Source of the DNA: Paludibacteraceae bacterium
GTDB taxonomy: Bacteria; Bacteroidota; Bacteroidia; Bacteroidales; Paludibacteraceae
Assembly (NCBI GenBank): GCA_017553575.1
Contig: JAFZKQ010000070.1
Span: forward strand, 1-33,714
DNA: 33,714 bases
Direction: 5' to 3'
The position numbers and the translations under genes are program-made. Shown here one piece after another: positions 5,923-14,380 of the stretch. Positions within the stretch are counted from its first letter, which is position 1; each line of letters starts with the position of its first letter. The notes under the pieces are model-generated. The model saw nothing but the letters and a program-made list of their open reading frames with translations. It was not told where the DNA came from and did no database searches.

Positions 5923-8760
5923 TTATTTCTTAGAAAATAACCGGAAAATTTCTCCGATCCAAAGGACGATGGACGTACCGCCGATGATGTATGCCCAATC
6001 CTCTATTTCAAGAGGAACTACATTGAACATTTTTCCTCCAACGGTGACAATCAAAATCTGACCGACGATAATAGCGAACGCAATTCCCAAGAAGCCTGTA
6101 CAACCCTTGAAATGGAAGGCTGAACGGCCGGTCATAAATGCGCGGGCGTTGAACATGTTCCAGAATTGCAGCATGACAAATATCGTGAAGAACATACTCA
6201 ATTCATATGGAGACAATTCACCGTCTTTCATAAGACTGGAGATATTCAAAAGATCTGCGATACCCTCGATCTCGTAAGTTTGGAAGATATAGAGCAGACC
6301 GAAGAGTGAGAAGAAGAAGATACCACCAACACCCAATATGCTTGCAGCCATCGGCTTGCTGATGATAAATGCCTCACGGTCTCTTGGCTTATCACTCATC
6401 ACCTTCTTTGTAGGAGGCAAGGATGCCAACGCCATGGCAGCGAACGTATCCATAATCAAATTCACCCACAACATTTGGGTTACAGTCAACGGTGACTCCG
6501 TACCCATAAAGGCACCGAACAACACGATGAAACAAGCAACGACATTCACCGTCATTTGGAAGAGGATGAATCGTTGGATGTTTTGGTACAAAGAACGACC
6601 CCACATAACGGCACGGCCGATACTGCTGAACGAATTATCGATAATAGTGATATCGCTGGCCTCCTTCGCAACGGAAGTACCGTCACCCATGGAAAGACCC
6701 ACATGGGCAGCCTTCAAGGCTGGAGCGTCGTTGGTTCCATCACCTGTAACGGCAACGACTTGGTTCTTCTTCTGCAAAGACTCCACCAAACGCTTCTTGT
6801 CCATAGGACGAGCTCTGGCGATAATCTTCAAATCAAGCACACGGTCCAAAACCTCCTCATCGGTCAAGGCTGCGAACTCAGGACCCGTGATGATATTCCT
6901 TTCCGTATCACCCTCTTTCCAAAGACCGATTTGACGACCGATCTCCCTTGCGGTTCCTGGCGTATCACCTGTTACGATCTTGACATTGATACCAGCCGTC
7001 AAACATTCGCCGACAGCATCAGGGACATCCACGCGGACAGGGTCTGCGATCGCACATATACCCAAGAATGTCAAGTTCTCCGCAACCACCTTGTTCTCGA
7101 CGATGGTCTTATCCCCATCCTCCAAGATTTGGTAAGCGAAGCCCAACGTTCTCATGGCTTGATTCTGATAGCCGAGCAAAATAGCGTCGATGTCTGCCTT
7201 GCTCTTGCCTGCACAAGTCGTCTTACAAAGCGAATGCACAATTTCTGGAGCACCCTTCACATAGAGGATCTTCTTGCCGTCAAGCAAAGAGGATTTAACG
7301 ACGGTAGCCATATACTTACGCTCCGTAGAGAACGGAAGCTCTTCAATTCGCTGAGCACTCTCCTTCAATGGGAGGTAATCGATTTGGTTCGCCTTCAACC
7401 ACAAAAGCAAGGCACCCTCCGTTGGGTTACCCAAAACAGTTGGTTTCTCTGGAGAAGACAAATCCAACGATGCTGTTGAATTCACGGCGATACCTTCCGT
7501 AATCAAATGGCTAAGCTCATCGTCTGCCAACTTTTGGTCGGCCAAAGAGAAGAAATTCGTCTCGTGAATCTTCATTTGATTCTGCGTAAGGGTACCCGTC
7601 TTATCCGTACAGATAACGGTAGTAGCACCCATCGTCTCGCAAGCGTGCATCTTACGAACCAAGTTCTTGGTCTGCAACATTCTACGCATACTGTAAGCCA
7701 AACTCAACGTAACGGCCATAGGCAATCCCTCTGGCACAGCCACCACAATAAGAGTTACGGCAATCATCAACGTACTGAGCGTGTAGGACAACAAGTGGGA
7801 AGTCTCAGAACCGACATAACTATTAATTCCCAATACCGCACCGATGAAGACGGCAAAGAAAGCGGCAACGATAATGATACAAGTGGTAGCGCTGTAATCG
7901 TCAAACTTCTTGATAAGCAAATAGAAGAAAATTGCCACAGGAAGGATCAACGAGAAGGCAATAGGATTCCATTGGAAGAAAACCAACAACTTACCAACAA
8001 TGATGAGAGCTGCGAAGATGTAGCTCATGTTGGTAATCAAACTGCCCAAGCCATCCAATTGCTCATTAAGCGGTGTCTTGACACTATCGTCGATCTGAGC
8101 AGCCTCGAAGACCTTACCGTTTTCTGTTTGGTCACCCACAGCGAACACTTTCATGATACCGTGGCCTTCCATGACTTTCGTTCCCCTCATGACATGGTTG
8201 GAAGCGAAGGTTGCATCCTTGTCAAAATCCTCTTCGACCGTTGTTTTCGCACAGATAGGCTCACCGGTCAACGTTGACTCATCGACATGAAGCGTAACCG
8301 ACTCCAACAACTCACCATCGGCAGGGATCTCATCACCTGTCTCAATGATGACGATATCGCCCACAACAATGTCCCTCTTGCTGATTTGGCTAGTATTTCC
8401 GTTACGGATGACCTTCACCAATTCGTCGTCGTTCACTTGGTTGAGGATGGCAAACTCACGGTCCGCCTTCAACTCAAACATGAAAGCCAAACCCGTAGCC
8501 AAGAAGATGGCAATGAAGATTCCAACTGGCTCGAAAAACACCTCCGCACCTTCATTCAAACCAAAAAACTCATAACAGGAGATGCCTATGGATAAGACAC
8601 CTGCCACGAGCAGAATTACGATAAGAGGGTCACTGAATTTCTCCAAGAATTTCATCCATAGAGGCTCTTTTTCAGGCGGAGTCAGGACATTCACTCCATA
8701 CTTTTTCCTGCTTTCCAATACTTCCGCATCAGAAAGCCCAACATAGTGTTTTTTTTGCAT
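5923..8760 (-). CDS. Calcium-transporting P-type ATPase, PMCA type (P2B)
   Basis: This 945-residue membrane pump uses ATP to move Ca2+ out of the cytoplasm. It has the actuator TGEP motif (165-168), PEGLP in M4 (343-347), the phosphorylated Asp in CTDKTGT (D386), TGDTPGTA and the hinge GDGTNDAP (D674, D678). M6 carries an Asn-Leu-Ile-Met-Asp ion-site motif, and hydrophobic segments M5-M10 follow. Between M3 (about 241-261) and M4 (about 327-347) there are two extra hydrophobic stretches (about 266-283 and 291-311) that I do not expect in this family, suggesting 12 rather than 10 membrane segments. A -7 box at 8807-8814 gives it its own promoter, and a terminator follows. It lies just downstream of the Ter-type island, whose TerD proteins are of a Ca2+-binding family. 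Confidence 0.93.
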   Translation of the reverse strand: MQKKHYVGLSDAEVLESRKKYGVNVLTPPEKEPLWMKFLEKFSDPLIVILLVAGVLSIGISCYEFFGLNEGAEVFFEPVGIFIAIFLATGLAFMFELKADREFAILNQVNDDELVKVIRNGNTSQISKRDIVVGDIVIIETGDEIPADGELLESVTLHVDESTLTGEPICAKTTVEEDFDKDATFASNHVMRGTKVMEGHGIMKVFAVGDQTENGKVFEAAQIDDSVKTPLNEQLDGLGSLITNMSYIFAALIIVGKLLVFFQWNPIAFSLILPVAIFFYLLIKKFDDYSATTCIIIVAAFFAVFIGAVLGINSYVGSETSHLLSYTLSTLMIAVTLIVVAVPEGLPMAVTLSLAYSMRRMLQTKNLVRKMHACETMGATTVICTDKTGTLTQNQMKIHETNFFSLADQKLADDELSHLITEGIAVNSTASLDLSSPEKPTVLGNPTEGALLLWLKANQIDYLPLKESAQRIEELPFSTERKYMATVVKSSLLDGKKILYVKGAPEIVHSLCKTTCAGKSKADIDAILLGYQNQAMRTLGFAYQILEDGDKTIVENKVVAENLTFLGICAIADPVRVDVPDAVGECLTAGINVKIVTGDTPGTAREIGRQIGLWKEGDTERNIITGPEFAALTDEEVLDRVLDLKIIARARPMDKKRLVESLQKKNQVVAVTGDGTNDAPALKAAHVGLSMGDGTSVAKEASDITIIDNSFSSIGRAVMWGRSLYQNIQRFILFQMTVNVVACFIVLFGAFMGTESPLTVTQMLWVNLIMDTFAAMALASLPPTKKVMSDKPRDREAFIISKPMAASILGVGGIFFFSLFGLLYIFQTYEIEGIADLLNISSLMKDGELSPYELSMFFTIFVMLQFWNMFNARAFMTGRSAFHFKGCTGFLGIAFAIIVGQILIVTVGGKMFNVVPLEIEDWAYIIGGTSIVLWIGEIFRLFSKK

Positions 8761-8806
8761 AAAGTTTTGTTATAATTAGTTATAAATTCTCATTTCTGAA
8801 TAGTTA

Positions 8807-8814
8807 CAAATATA
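8807..8814 (-). promoter_or_regulatory. -7 promoter box for the Ca2+-ATPase gene
   Basis: The minus strand reads TATATTTG, a full TAnnTTTG match, within the 68-base gap between the PrsW and ATPase genes. The predicted start near 8800 leaves a leader of about 40 bases. There is no good TTTG at -33. It suggests the pump can be transcribed separately from the upstream island. Confidence 0.45.
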
Positions 8815-8828
8815 GCAAATTAAAAAAT

Positions 8829-9866
8829 TCAATTACGCAGTTTCGATTGGTATTTTGCGCTATCATTCAAATAAGTCATCAACAACACCACACTGGCGAA
8901 AGCCAATGGATAGGCAATCAAGAAAGACCAGATGCCGCTAGAGAACGTATCGTAGAGTCCATGAAGGGTTGCCGGGATGGCAATCGTCAGGAAATAGAGC
9001 GATAGACGATACTTGGGATATAGCTTGGCGAAGGAGATGAAGTAGCCTGCAATTCCACACCAAACAGCATGAAAAAAAGGAAGGCTCGTCAGCCGCGCAA
9101 TGTTGTACAGAAAACTATCCCCATAGCTCAATTTTGAATTGACAGACATCTGATATTCAACGCCTTCAAAGACACCGAAGGCAATGCCCGATATGAGTCC
9201 GTAAAAGACGACCGTCTGCGGGACCAACGGTTCCTTGGCGTATTTGTAGATGATCAAGAGGGGTATCAACTTCACAAACTCTTCCGTCACGCCTACCCCA
9301 AAGACAAATCCGAACAGATTCAACGGGAAAGGTTTATCGACCCACAAATAGAAGGGATTCAAGGAGTTGAGTCCCAACAGCCACCAAACCAACAACATAC
9401 AGATTTGCGTTGAGAAGAATACCGATAAAGTGGTTTTCAAAGCCACCTGCTTTGTCTTAAACAAATAGTAAAAGAACATAGCCCAGACCGCCGAAAAATA
9501 GAGCGATACGAAATAGAACATCAAAAAGCCACTTCCCATCAACGAGCCTAACCCCAAAGGCAACATTCCTGCCAAAGCCAAACTCATCAACCGCTTGTCG
9601 GAAAGCCAAACTTTATCCTTAAACGCCTGCTTAGGTATAACCAGCTCGCTTCCAATTGTTTTCAATTGCGAAACGAGGTTCCCTTCATTGACAATCTGGG
9701 GTTTTACGCCCCATTTCTTCAAGAAATCGCCTACCGTAGCAGCTCGGTTCGTATCCGCATCAACGGCTTTATCCATCAGAAGAATACGCCCTTCATTAAC
9801 AAAAGTCAGGACCGTAGACTCATCGTAGGGTCCGTAATGTTTTCCGTTTCTCGTTATGTATATCAT
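8829..9866 (-). CDS. PrsW-family intramembrane glutamic protease with N-terminal GYF_2-like domain
   Basis: This 345-residue protein has two parts. Residues 1-52 resemble the GYF_2/DUF4339 domain (Tyr-Gly-Pro-Tyr at 11-14 and a Trp-Gly end at 52-53), a likely peptide-binding module in the cytoplasm. Residues from about 95 form a polytopic membrane domain with PrsW-type signature residues: EE at 195-196 followed by FVK, E234 and E237 in FEGVE, H266 in FFHAVW, and H302 in LHGLYD. PrsW of Bacillus cleaves an anti-sigma factor within or near the membrane; the substrate here is unknown. It is the last gene of the Ter-type island, 98 bases after the kinase, the widest gap in its half of the cluster, so its co-transcription is likely but not certain. 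Confidence 0.88.
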   Translation of the reverse strand: MIYITRNGKHYGPYDESTVLTFVNEGRILLMDKAVDADTNRAATVGDFLKKWGVKPQIVNEGNLVSQLKTIGSELVIPKQAFKDKVWLSDKRLMSLALAGMLPLGLGSLMGSGFLMFYFVSLYFSAVWAMFFYYLFKTKQVALKTTLSVFFSTQICMLLVWWLLGLNSLNPFYLWVDKPFPLNLFGFVFGVGVTEEFVKLIPLLIIYKYAKEPLVPQTVVFYGLISGIAFGVFEGVEYQMSVNSKLSYGDSFLYNIARLTSLPFFHAVWCGIAGYFISFAKLYPKYRLSLYFLTIAIPATLHGLYDTFSSGIWSFLIAYPLAFASVVLLMTYLNDSAKYQSKLRN

Positions 9867-9964
9867 ACTACAAATTTTCGGAAGTTATGATTTGAAAAGA
9901 CAAACCACCCCAACCCTTTTTCCTCATCTTAGAGACCAAAGGAACTTCTCTATTCACCTAGCTC

Positions 9965-11440
9965 TTAATTGTTAACCAATTGAACGATAATCAATCTTCC
10001 GCCATCCTCCGTAGAGAGAAGGATCTTTTTTCCTTCCGTGAGTTCCACGAATTGGCCTATCTCAATTTTCTTGTCTTCATCTTTATCGTAGAGCGAATTC
10101 AACCTTCTGTTTATCAGAATCCATTTGCCGTTATAGAAATGGAAATCCCCAACCGGCTTTTTATCCTCCTCCTTGGTCTTTTCGTTCGGCGTAATGAACC
10201 GATTGACGTGCCACATATAGAGCGTCTGCTTGTTGTAGACCATCAAACGATAGTTTTCCGGCTTGAAGACCCCTGGCTTAGGCGAATAATAAAGATTGAG
10301 GATAGGCAAAACGCCATGGAATTCCGTTCCGCAGAAAGGACATTTGGGCTTCATCTTGTTGTCGAAAACGAACCAATGCTCCGGACAGTTCGGATTTTGG
10401 CAAGGTTGCATCAAATCGGTCGTCTTTATCAAAGCCTCCTCCCACTCGTTGGCAGTCGGACGCAAAGAAGGGTTGTGAAGTCCGTCGATGAACGCCTTGT
10501 CGAACAAAGCCTTAAGATAAGGGCCCGTTATGGTATAGGGCAACTTGTTCACATCGCCCTGAGGCAACTCGCTAGGAGCCAATTGATCCACTTTGGGGCG
10601 GTTGCTTGTATCCGTCGGATGTTCGATAAATAGAGCTTTGGCACCCATGGTCAACTCCTCATCTTTTGCCGGCTCCAAATCGTGCACCTTTCCTCCACGC
10701 AAAGGATGACGATAGAGGAGATACATATAGATCAAGACAGCCAAGGCATGGCGGTCGGTCGCGATGCTCGGCAATTTCTTATTCGGATCGGTCAACGGCA
10801 ACGCACGCGTCTCCAAGACCTCGGGAGCAATGAAATCAGGCGTTCCCACCACATCGGGCGGGTATTTACCAGGGACCACCAAACCGTCGATATCGATGAT
10901 GGATGCCTTGCCCAAAACGGGGTCTACCAAGACATTTTTATACGAAAGGTCGGAGTGCGCCAACCCCGCCGAATGAAGTCGCTTGACCGCCCTTGCTATT
11001 TGTATGCACATGTGGTAGTGGGTCAGCCAATTACCCTTCTCCGAATCGGGAAGGAATTTATTCCTCAATTTTGCGGAAGCGAACCACTTTCCCTCCTTCT
11101 CCTTTCCCTTGAAATTTCCGCTGCTGAAAAAGAAGTGCGAAGGATAGGTAGGACAGACGATACCGATTTTCCCATTCCATTCCACCATTTTCGTAGGCCA
11201 ACAGAAGAGATTCTTCCAATAATCCCCACCCTCTTGATTGAATATCCGCTCACGGTATAAGCCCGTGATGTTCTGTAGTCGGTCTTTAGCGTTAGCATCC
11301 TGCTTTTCACGGAAAAAACCCACCACATAACTCTTGTCAGGACTGAAGTAGACATCCTTCATGGCTCCCGTCCCTTTTATTTCGTCTACAAATTCAACTT
11401 TAGAGCCGTCTGTTGCGGTCAATGTTACAATGTTTGCCAT
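9965..11440 (-). CDS. Atypical Ser/Thr protein kinase with zinc ribbon and FHA-like C-terminus (TerY-associated type)
   Basis: The 491-residue product has a kinase domain at about 1-340: a glycine loop GTGAMKDVY (23-31), the catalytic loop HSDLSYKN (162-169, D164, N169), a DFG equivalent IDIDG (D183) and an APE motif (205-207). The beta-3 Lys of the VAIK motif is not obvious; near the expected site I see R44 and K46. A zinc ribbon follows, with Cys at 347, 352, 367 and 370. The last 60-100 residues look beta-rich, with a Gly-Lys-Trp and a Glu-Leu-Thr-Glu-Gly turn resembling an FHA phosphopeptide-binding fold; that is inference. The gene starts two bases after the PP2C stop, implying tight co-expression. 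Such kinase-PP2C-VWA triads are known from Ter-type systems. Confidence 0.9.
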   Translation of the reverse strand: MANIVTLTATDGSKVEFVDEIKGTGAMKDVYFSPDKSYVVGFFREKQDANAKDRLQNITGLYRERIFNQEGGDYWKNLFCWPTKMVEWNGKIGIVCPTYPSHFFFSSGNFKGKEKEGKWFASAKLRNKFLPDSEKGNWLTHYHMCIQIARAVKRLHSAGLAHSDLSYKNVLVDPVLGKASIIDIDGLVVPGKYPPDVVGTPDFIAPEVLETRALPLTDPNKKLPSIATDRHALAVLIYMYLLYRHPLRGGKVHDLEPAKDEELTMGAKALFIEHPTDTSNRPKVDQLAPSELPQGDVNKLPYTITGPYLKALFDKAFIDGLHNPSLRPTANEWEEALIKTTDLMQPCQNPNCPEHWFVFDNKMKPKCPFCGTEFHGVLPILNLYYSPKPGVFKPENYRLMVYNKQTLYMWHVNRFITPNEKTKEEDKKPVGDFHFYNGKWILINRRLNSLYDKDEDKKIEIGQFVELTEGKKILLSTEDGGRLIIVQLVNN

Positions 11441-11442
11441 AA

Positions 11443-12864
11443 TCAGTATAAAATAGCAATGGTTCTATCGTCATGGTTGCCTGGCGACCAAAAGTCCAAC
11501 CAACCTAACAGTCTCTCTTGAACCTGTTCGTTTTTATTCGACAAATCTACTTCCTTGTCGAGTTTTTCCCAAAGATTATTCCACATTTCCACCCTATTCA
11601 AGTTTGCGTCTGTTTCAAACATCGGGTCAGAGACACCGTCAGTCATTAAGAATAGTCCGGAAAAATCATTTACGATGGCAAATTTGAGGCGACCATAGAG
11701 GGCGGCCGCATCCGAGAAAATCTCCGGCATGGTCAAGAAACGGGTCTGACCCGCATATTCACCCCCATCCGGCGTACCCATCAAATTGATGCGGTTATTC
11801 TCCTTGTCGTAAATGCAGATGGCTCCATCACCCACCCAAAAAGAGGCAACAAACCAACCAAAATCGAATTTCTTGCAGATGGTAAGCAATAGCGTCGTCG
11901 CATAATCTTTCAGTTGCGCCCCATGCATAGTGGCCTCCTCCTTGATGGCACGATGAGCCTTGAATGCCGCATTGCCCACGATAGCCCAAAGGTTATCGCC
12001 CACATATTTCCGGTTATCGACCGACTCCTCATCCTGCTTGTAGATCTTGATGTACTCCTCAAAATCGTCAGGCGAATTCAAACACTCCTTGCAATGGGCC
12101 ACCACCGTTTCACAGGCGATGCGAGAGCCCTCCCGTGAATACTTAGCCGACCCTGCTCCATCCGCAACGGCCAAGACATACCACTCCGTCTCTGGGTTGT
12201 AGTCCATCTTGAAGTCATCATCCCTCGGTTTACCCTCATGACCGTGCGAACGCCCCCTTTGGCTAGCAACAACCAAAACCTTCTCACCTTGTGAAGGGAT
12301 GAAGAAAGTCGCCGAATCGGCCTTGTAATACTCTATATCTGTGGGAGTTGGTATACTTTTCCACAAAGAACGAGGGTCTGGATTGATGGCAATATGGAAA
12401 ACACGCTCCAAAACATTCTTTCCCGGCATCCAACCCCGATAATAGCACCTCATTTTGAGTTTATAATCACCCGCAACGGTAGGAATTCCCTTTATCGAGA
12501 AACGATTGATTCCCTCCTCCTTCATCCATTGCAGACCGATTTCCTCCAATCCCTCAAATTCGACTCGCTCAAAATCCTCGTCGTTGAGATCAAACGTTTG
12601 GCTATATTCTTTGTTCGTTGTTCCGTTTGGAAACGATATTTTTAGTGCATTCAATTTATTCTGAATTGAGACTTCGTTTTCTTGCCAATCCTTCATATAG
12701 TTATTCTTCAATTGGTTTATAGAATAAGTGATAAATTCGTCGAACATTTCCGGTGTCATCTGCTCTCGCACGCCGTTCAATGCGTCCAAGAACGCACCAC
12801 CCTTCTCTGTATTATCCGACGGCTGGATATCCGTTTCTTGTCTGTTCTCGTCCATTTCTGACAA
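11443..12864 (-). CDS. PP2C-family Ser/Thr phosphatase with N-terminal Ig-like region
   Basis: The 473-residue product carries a PPM/PP2C phosphatase domain at about 185-473. Metal-binding and core motifs are RDDD (214-217), VADGAGS (233-239, D235), VGDG (344-347), TDGVSD (408-413, D409) and a terminal HDDRT (D465, D466). It should remove phosphate from Ser/Thr, opposing the neighbouring kinase. Residues 1-165 are an extra part: an acidic start, a helical stretch, then FSIKGIPTVAGDY (122-134), which resembles the signature of putative Ig (He_PIG) folds. No signal peptide or membrane segment is seen, so it is cytoplasmic. The kinase gene follows after two bases and the AIM24-family gene precedes by 30. 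Confidence 0.93.
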   Translation of the reverse strand: MSEMDENRQETDIQPSDNTEKGGAFLDALNGVREQMTPEMFDEFITYSINQLKNNYMKDWQENEVSIQNKLNALKISFPNGTTNKEYSQTFDLNDEDFERVEFEGLEEIGLQWMKEEGINRFSIKGIPTVAGDYKLKMRCYYRGWMPGKNVLERVFHIAINPDPRSLWKSIPTPTDIEYYKADSATFFIPSQGEKVLVVASQRGRSHGHEGKPRDDDFKMDYNPETEWYVLAVADGAGSAKYSREGSRIACETVVAHCKECLNSPDDFEEYIKIYKQDEESVDNRKYVGDNLWAIVGNAAFKAHRAIKEEATMHGAQLKDYATTLLLTICKKFDFGWFVASFWVGDGAICIYDKENNRINLMGTPDGGEYAGQTRFLTMPEIFSDAAALYGRLKFAIVNDFSGLFLMTDGVSDPMFETDANLNRVEMWNNLWEKLDKEVDLSNKNEQVQERLLGWLDFWSPGNHDDRTIAILY

Positions 12865-12894
12865 ATTTGTTGTAATGTGTGAAATACGAAAAGC

Positions 12895-13515
12895 CTACAT
12901 AAGGACTGTCGGACTGATGTGTACGATGCCCGGCCCTGATATTTGCAACAAACTGATTCCTTCTCCATGGAGCATATTCGAAAGGGACCAATTGGCACTT
13001 ATCTGGTTTTCCGAGATTCCCTGCAATGCCAACAAATGGTTTTCGTCCACCTCAATGGTCTCGTTCTGAGCCAAATTCAAAGTGATGGGAGATCCGATAC
13101 TGTCAATGAAAACCGTGGCCGTACCTTCTATTTTTTGCAGGAAAGAGATTCCGCCCATCGCCCCTTTGACGGAGAAGCCAAGTCCAAATTCCACCTTGTT
13201 CGTAGAAGCGATGAATGCCCCCCTTCTGCAAAGGAACCGTTCGCCCACCAGTTTTATCGGCAAGATACCTGCTTTGCTGGCAAAAGACAATCGTTTAGGC
13301 TGATTGCTCTTGTTCTCGTATTCTATGAGGAATATAGATTCTCCGGACAACTTCGACTTAAAGATAGAAGACAACGAAGAACTACTGGTTTGCAAAGTCT
13401 TGTCTATACCGCTCTCCAAATAAATCAGCGTTCCTTTTTCCGCATAAAACTTCTCTCCTGGACTCAAAGTAACCTGAAGAGTCCGAAATTCATATCCTGT
13501 TAATTTACAGTCCAT
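12895..13515 (-). CDS. AIM24-family (TIGR00266/DUF124-like) protein
   Basis: The 206-residue product matches the pattern of the AIM24 family. An early LSPGEKFYAEKGTLIYLES segment (about 17-35) is followed by a GESIFLIEY strand, an AGILPIKL segment, an FLCRRGAFIAS motif (about 94-104) and a late beta hairpin ending in SGPGIVHIS. The family forms a double-psi or TRAP-like beta barrel. Bacterial members often sit beside TerD and kinase genes, but their biochemical role is unsettled. There is no signal peptide. It lies between a VWA gene (22 bases upstream) and the PP2C gene (30 bases downstream), inside the Ter-type island. The family call rests on motif reading only. Confidence 0.8.
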   Translation of the reverse strand: MDCKLTGYEFRTLQVTLSPGEKFYAEKGTLIYLESGIDKTLQTSSSSLSSIFKSKLSGESIFLIEYENKSNQPKRLSFASKAGILPIKLVGERFLCRRGAFIASTNKVEFGLGFSVKGAMGGISFLQKIEGTATVFIDSIGSPITLNLAQNETIEVDENHLLALQGISENQISANWSLSNMLHGEGISLLQISGPGIVHISPTVLM

Positions 13516-13537
13516 TTTATAACCTTCTTATGCACCA

Positions 13538-14173
13538 CTATATGACGATATTGACCTCTTCTGGAGGTGGAGGCAAGACAAGGTCTTCCACAGCTCCGAT
13601 ACTCTTGTTTCCAATGCCGATGGAATCAGAAACCCACTTGAAAAACTGCTTGAAAGTCGTGCTATCAGCCGTATCCAAGGAAAAGACTTGGTTTGTCAGC
13701 AATTTCAAAGGGTCCGTCTGGGCATGCATACCTGCCGCGCAAGCCACGATGCTGGCAAAATGACGTTTCTTCACCTCTGGAATCATGCTGTTATACAACT
13801 GAATATCAGATGGCTTACCATCCGTCATCAAGAAAAGCAAAGGCATCCAATCCCCCTTCTGTTGGGTGGAACTGAGTCGCACCTCCTTATCAACAACAGA
13901 GCACAACAATTCCAACGCCGCACCCGTATGGGTAGGTCCGGAATCAGGTGTCACAATGTTGGGCAATTGGAATTCCCCTATTTGAGTCAACGGCATCAAC
14001 TGCTTGACCTCTCTATCATAGGTGATTATGCTTAACCAGACCGTCTCCAATGCGTACGGATCCTGACGAAGGGATGCTAACATGGCTTCCAAACCTACTT
14101 TTACCGATTCTATCGGTTCTCCCTTCATGGAGCCAGATGTATCTATCAATAAATAAACTGGTAATCTTCGCAT
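13538..14173 (-). CDS. TerY-like VWA-domain protein (first gene of the downstream half)
   Basis: The 211-residue product is almost entirely a von Willebrand A domain of TerY type. The metal-ion-dependent adhesion site is complete: DTSGS (residues 11-15), a Thr near 81-83 in GPTHTG, and TDG (117-119, D118). Such domains bind Mg2+ or similar ions and mediate protein-protein contact; TerY proteins pair with kinase and PP2C partners. The C-terminus is a short proline-rich tail, LPPPPEEVNIVI, nearly identical to the tail of the VWA protein at 14381-15019. The two are paralogs over their full length (same start, MRRLPVY, and shared DPYALET and FFKWVS). The AIM24 gene follows after 22 bases. Confidence 0.92.
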   Translation of the reverse strand: MRRLPVYLLIDTSGSMKGEPIESVKVGLEAMLASLRQDPYALETVWLSIITYDREVKQLMPLTQIGEFQLPNIVTPDSGPTHTGAALELLCSVVDKEVRLSSTQQKGDWMPLLFLMTDGKPSDIQLYNSMIPEVKKRHFASIVACAAGMHAQTDPLKLLTNQVFSLDTADSTTFKQFFKWVSDSIGIGNKSIGAVEDLVLPPPPEEVNIVI

Positions 14174-14327
14174 ATACTTCTCTCAAAATAACAGAATGCT
14201 CTCTCTTCTTGTCTTCTGTAGTTTCTATTCTAATTTGATTTGAAGATGTATTCCATAAAGCAAAACCCACCCAAATTCCGGTTGGTGCGCCATATGGAAA
14301 TTCAAACAGCCTCTAAACAATTTTAAT

Positions 14328-14372
14328 AGGGTTTGCTAAAGGACTCTCCTAGGAAAGTCCTCAGCAAACCTC
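14328..14372 (-). terminator. Hairpin terminator between the two VWA genes
   Basis: A long stem pairs AGGGTTTGCT (14328-14337) with AGCAAACCT (14363-14371), and inner pairing of AGGACT with AGTCCT extends it. It starts 10 bases past the stop of the 14381-15019 gene. The tail is only moderately T-rich (ATTAAAATTG on the minus strand), so termination may be partial. Confidence 0.7.
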
Positions 14373-14380
14373 ATTCTATT

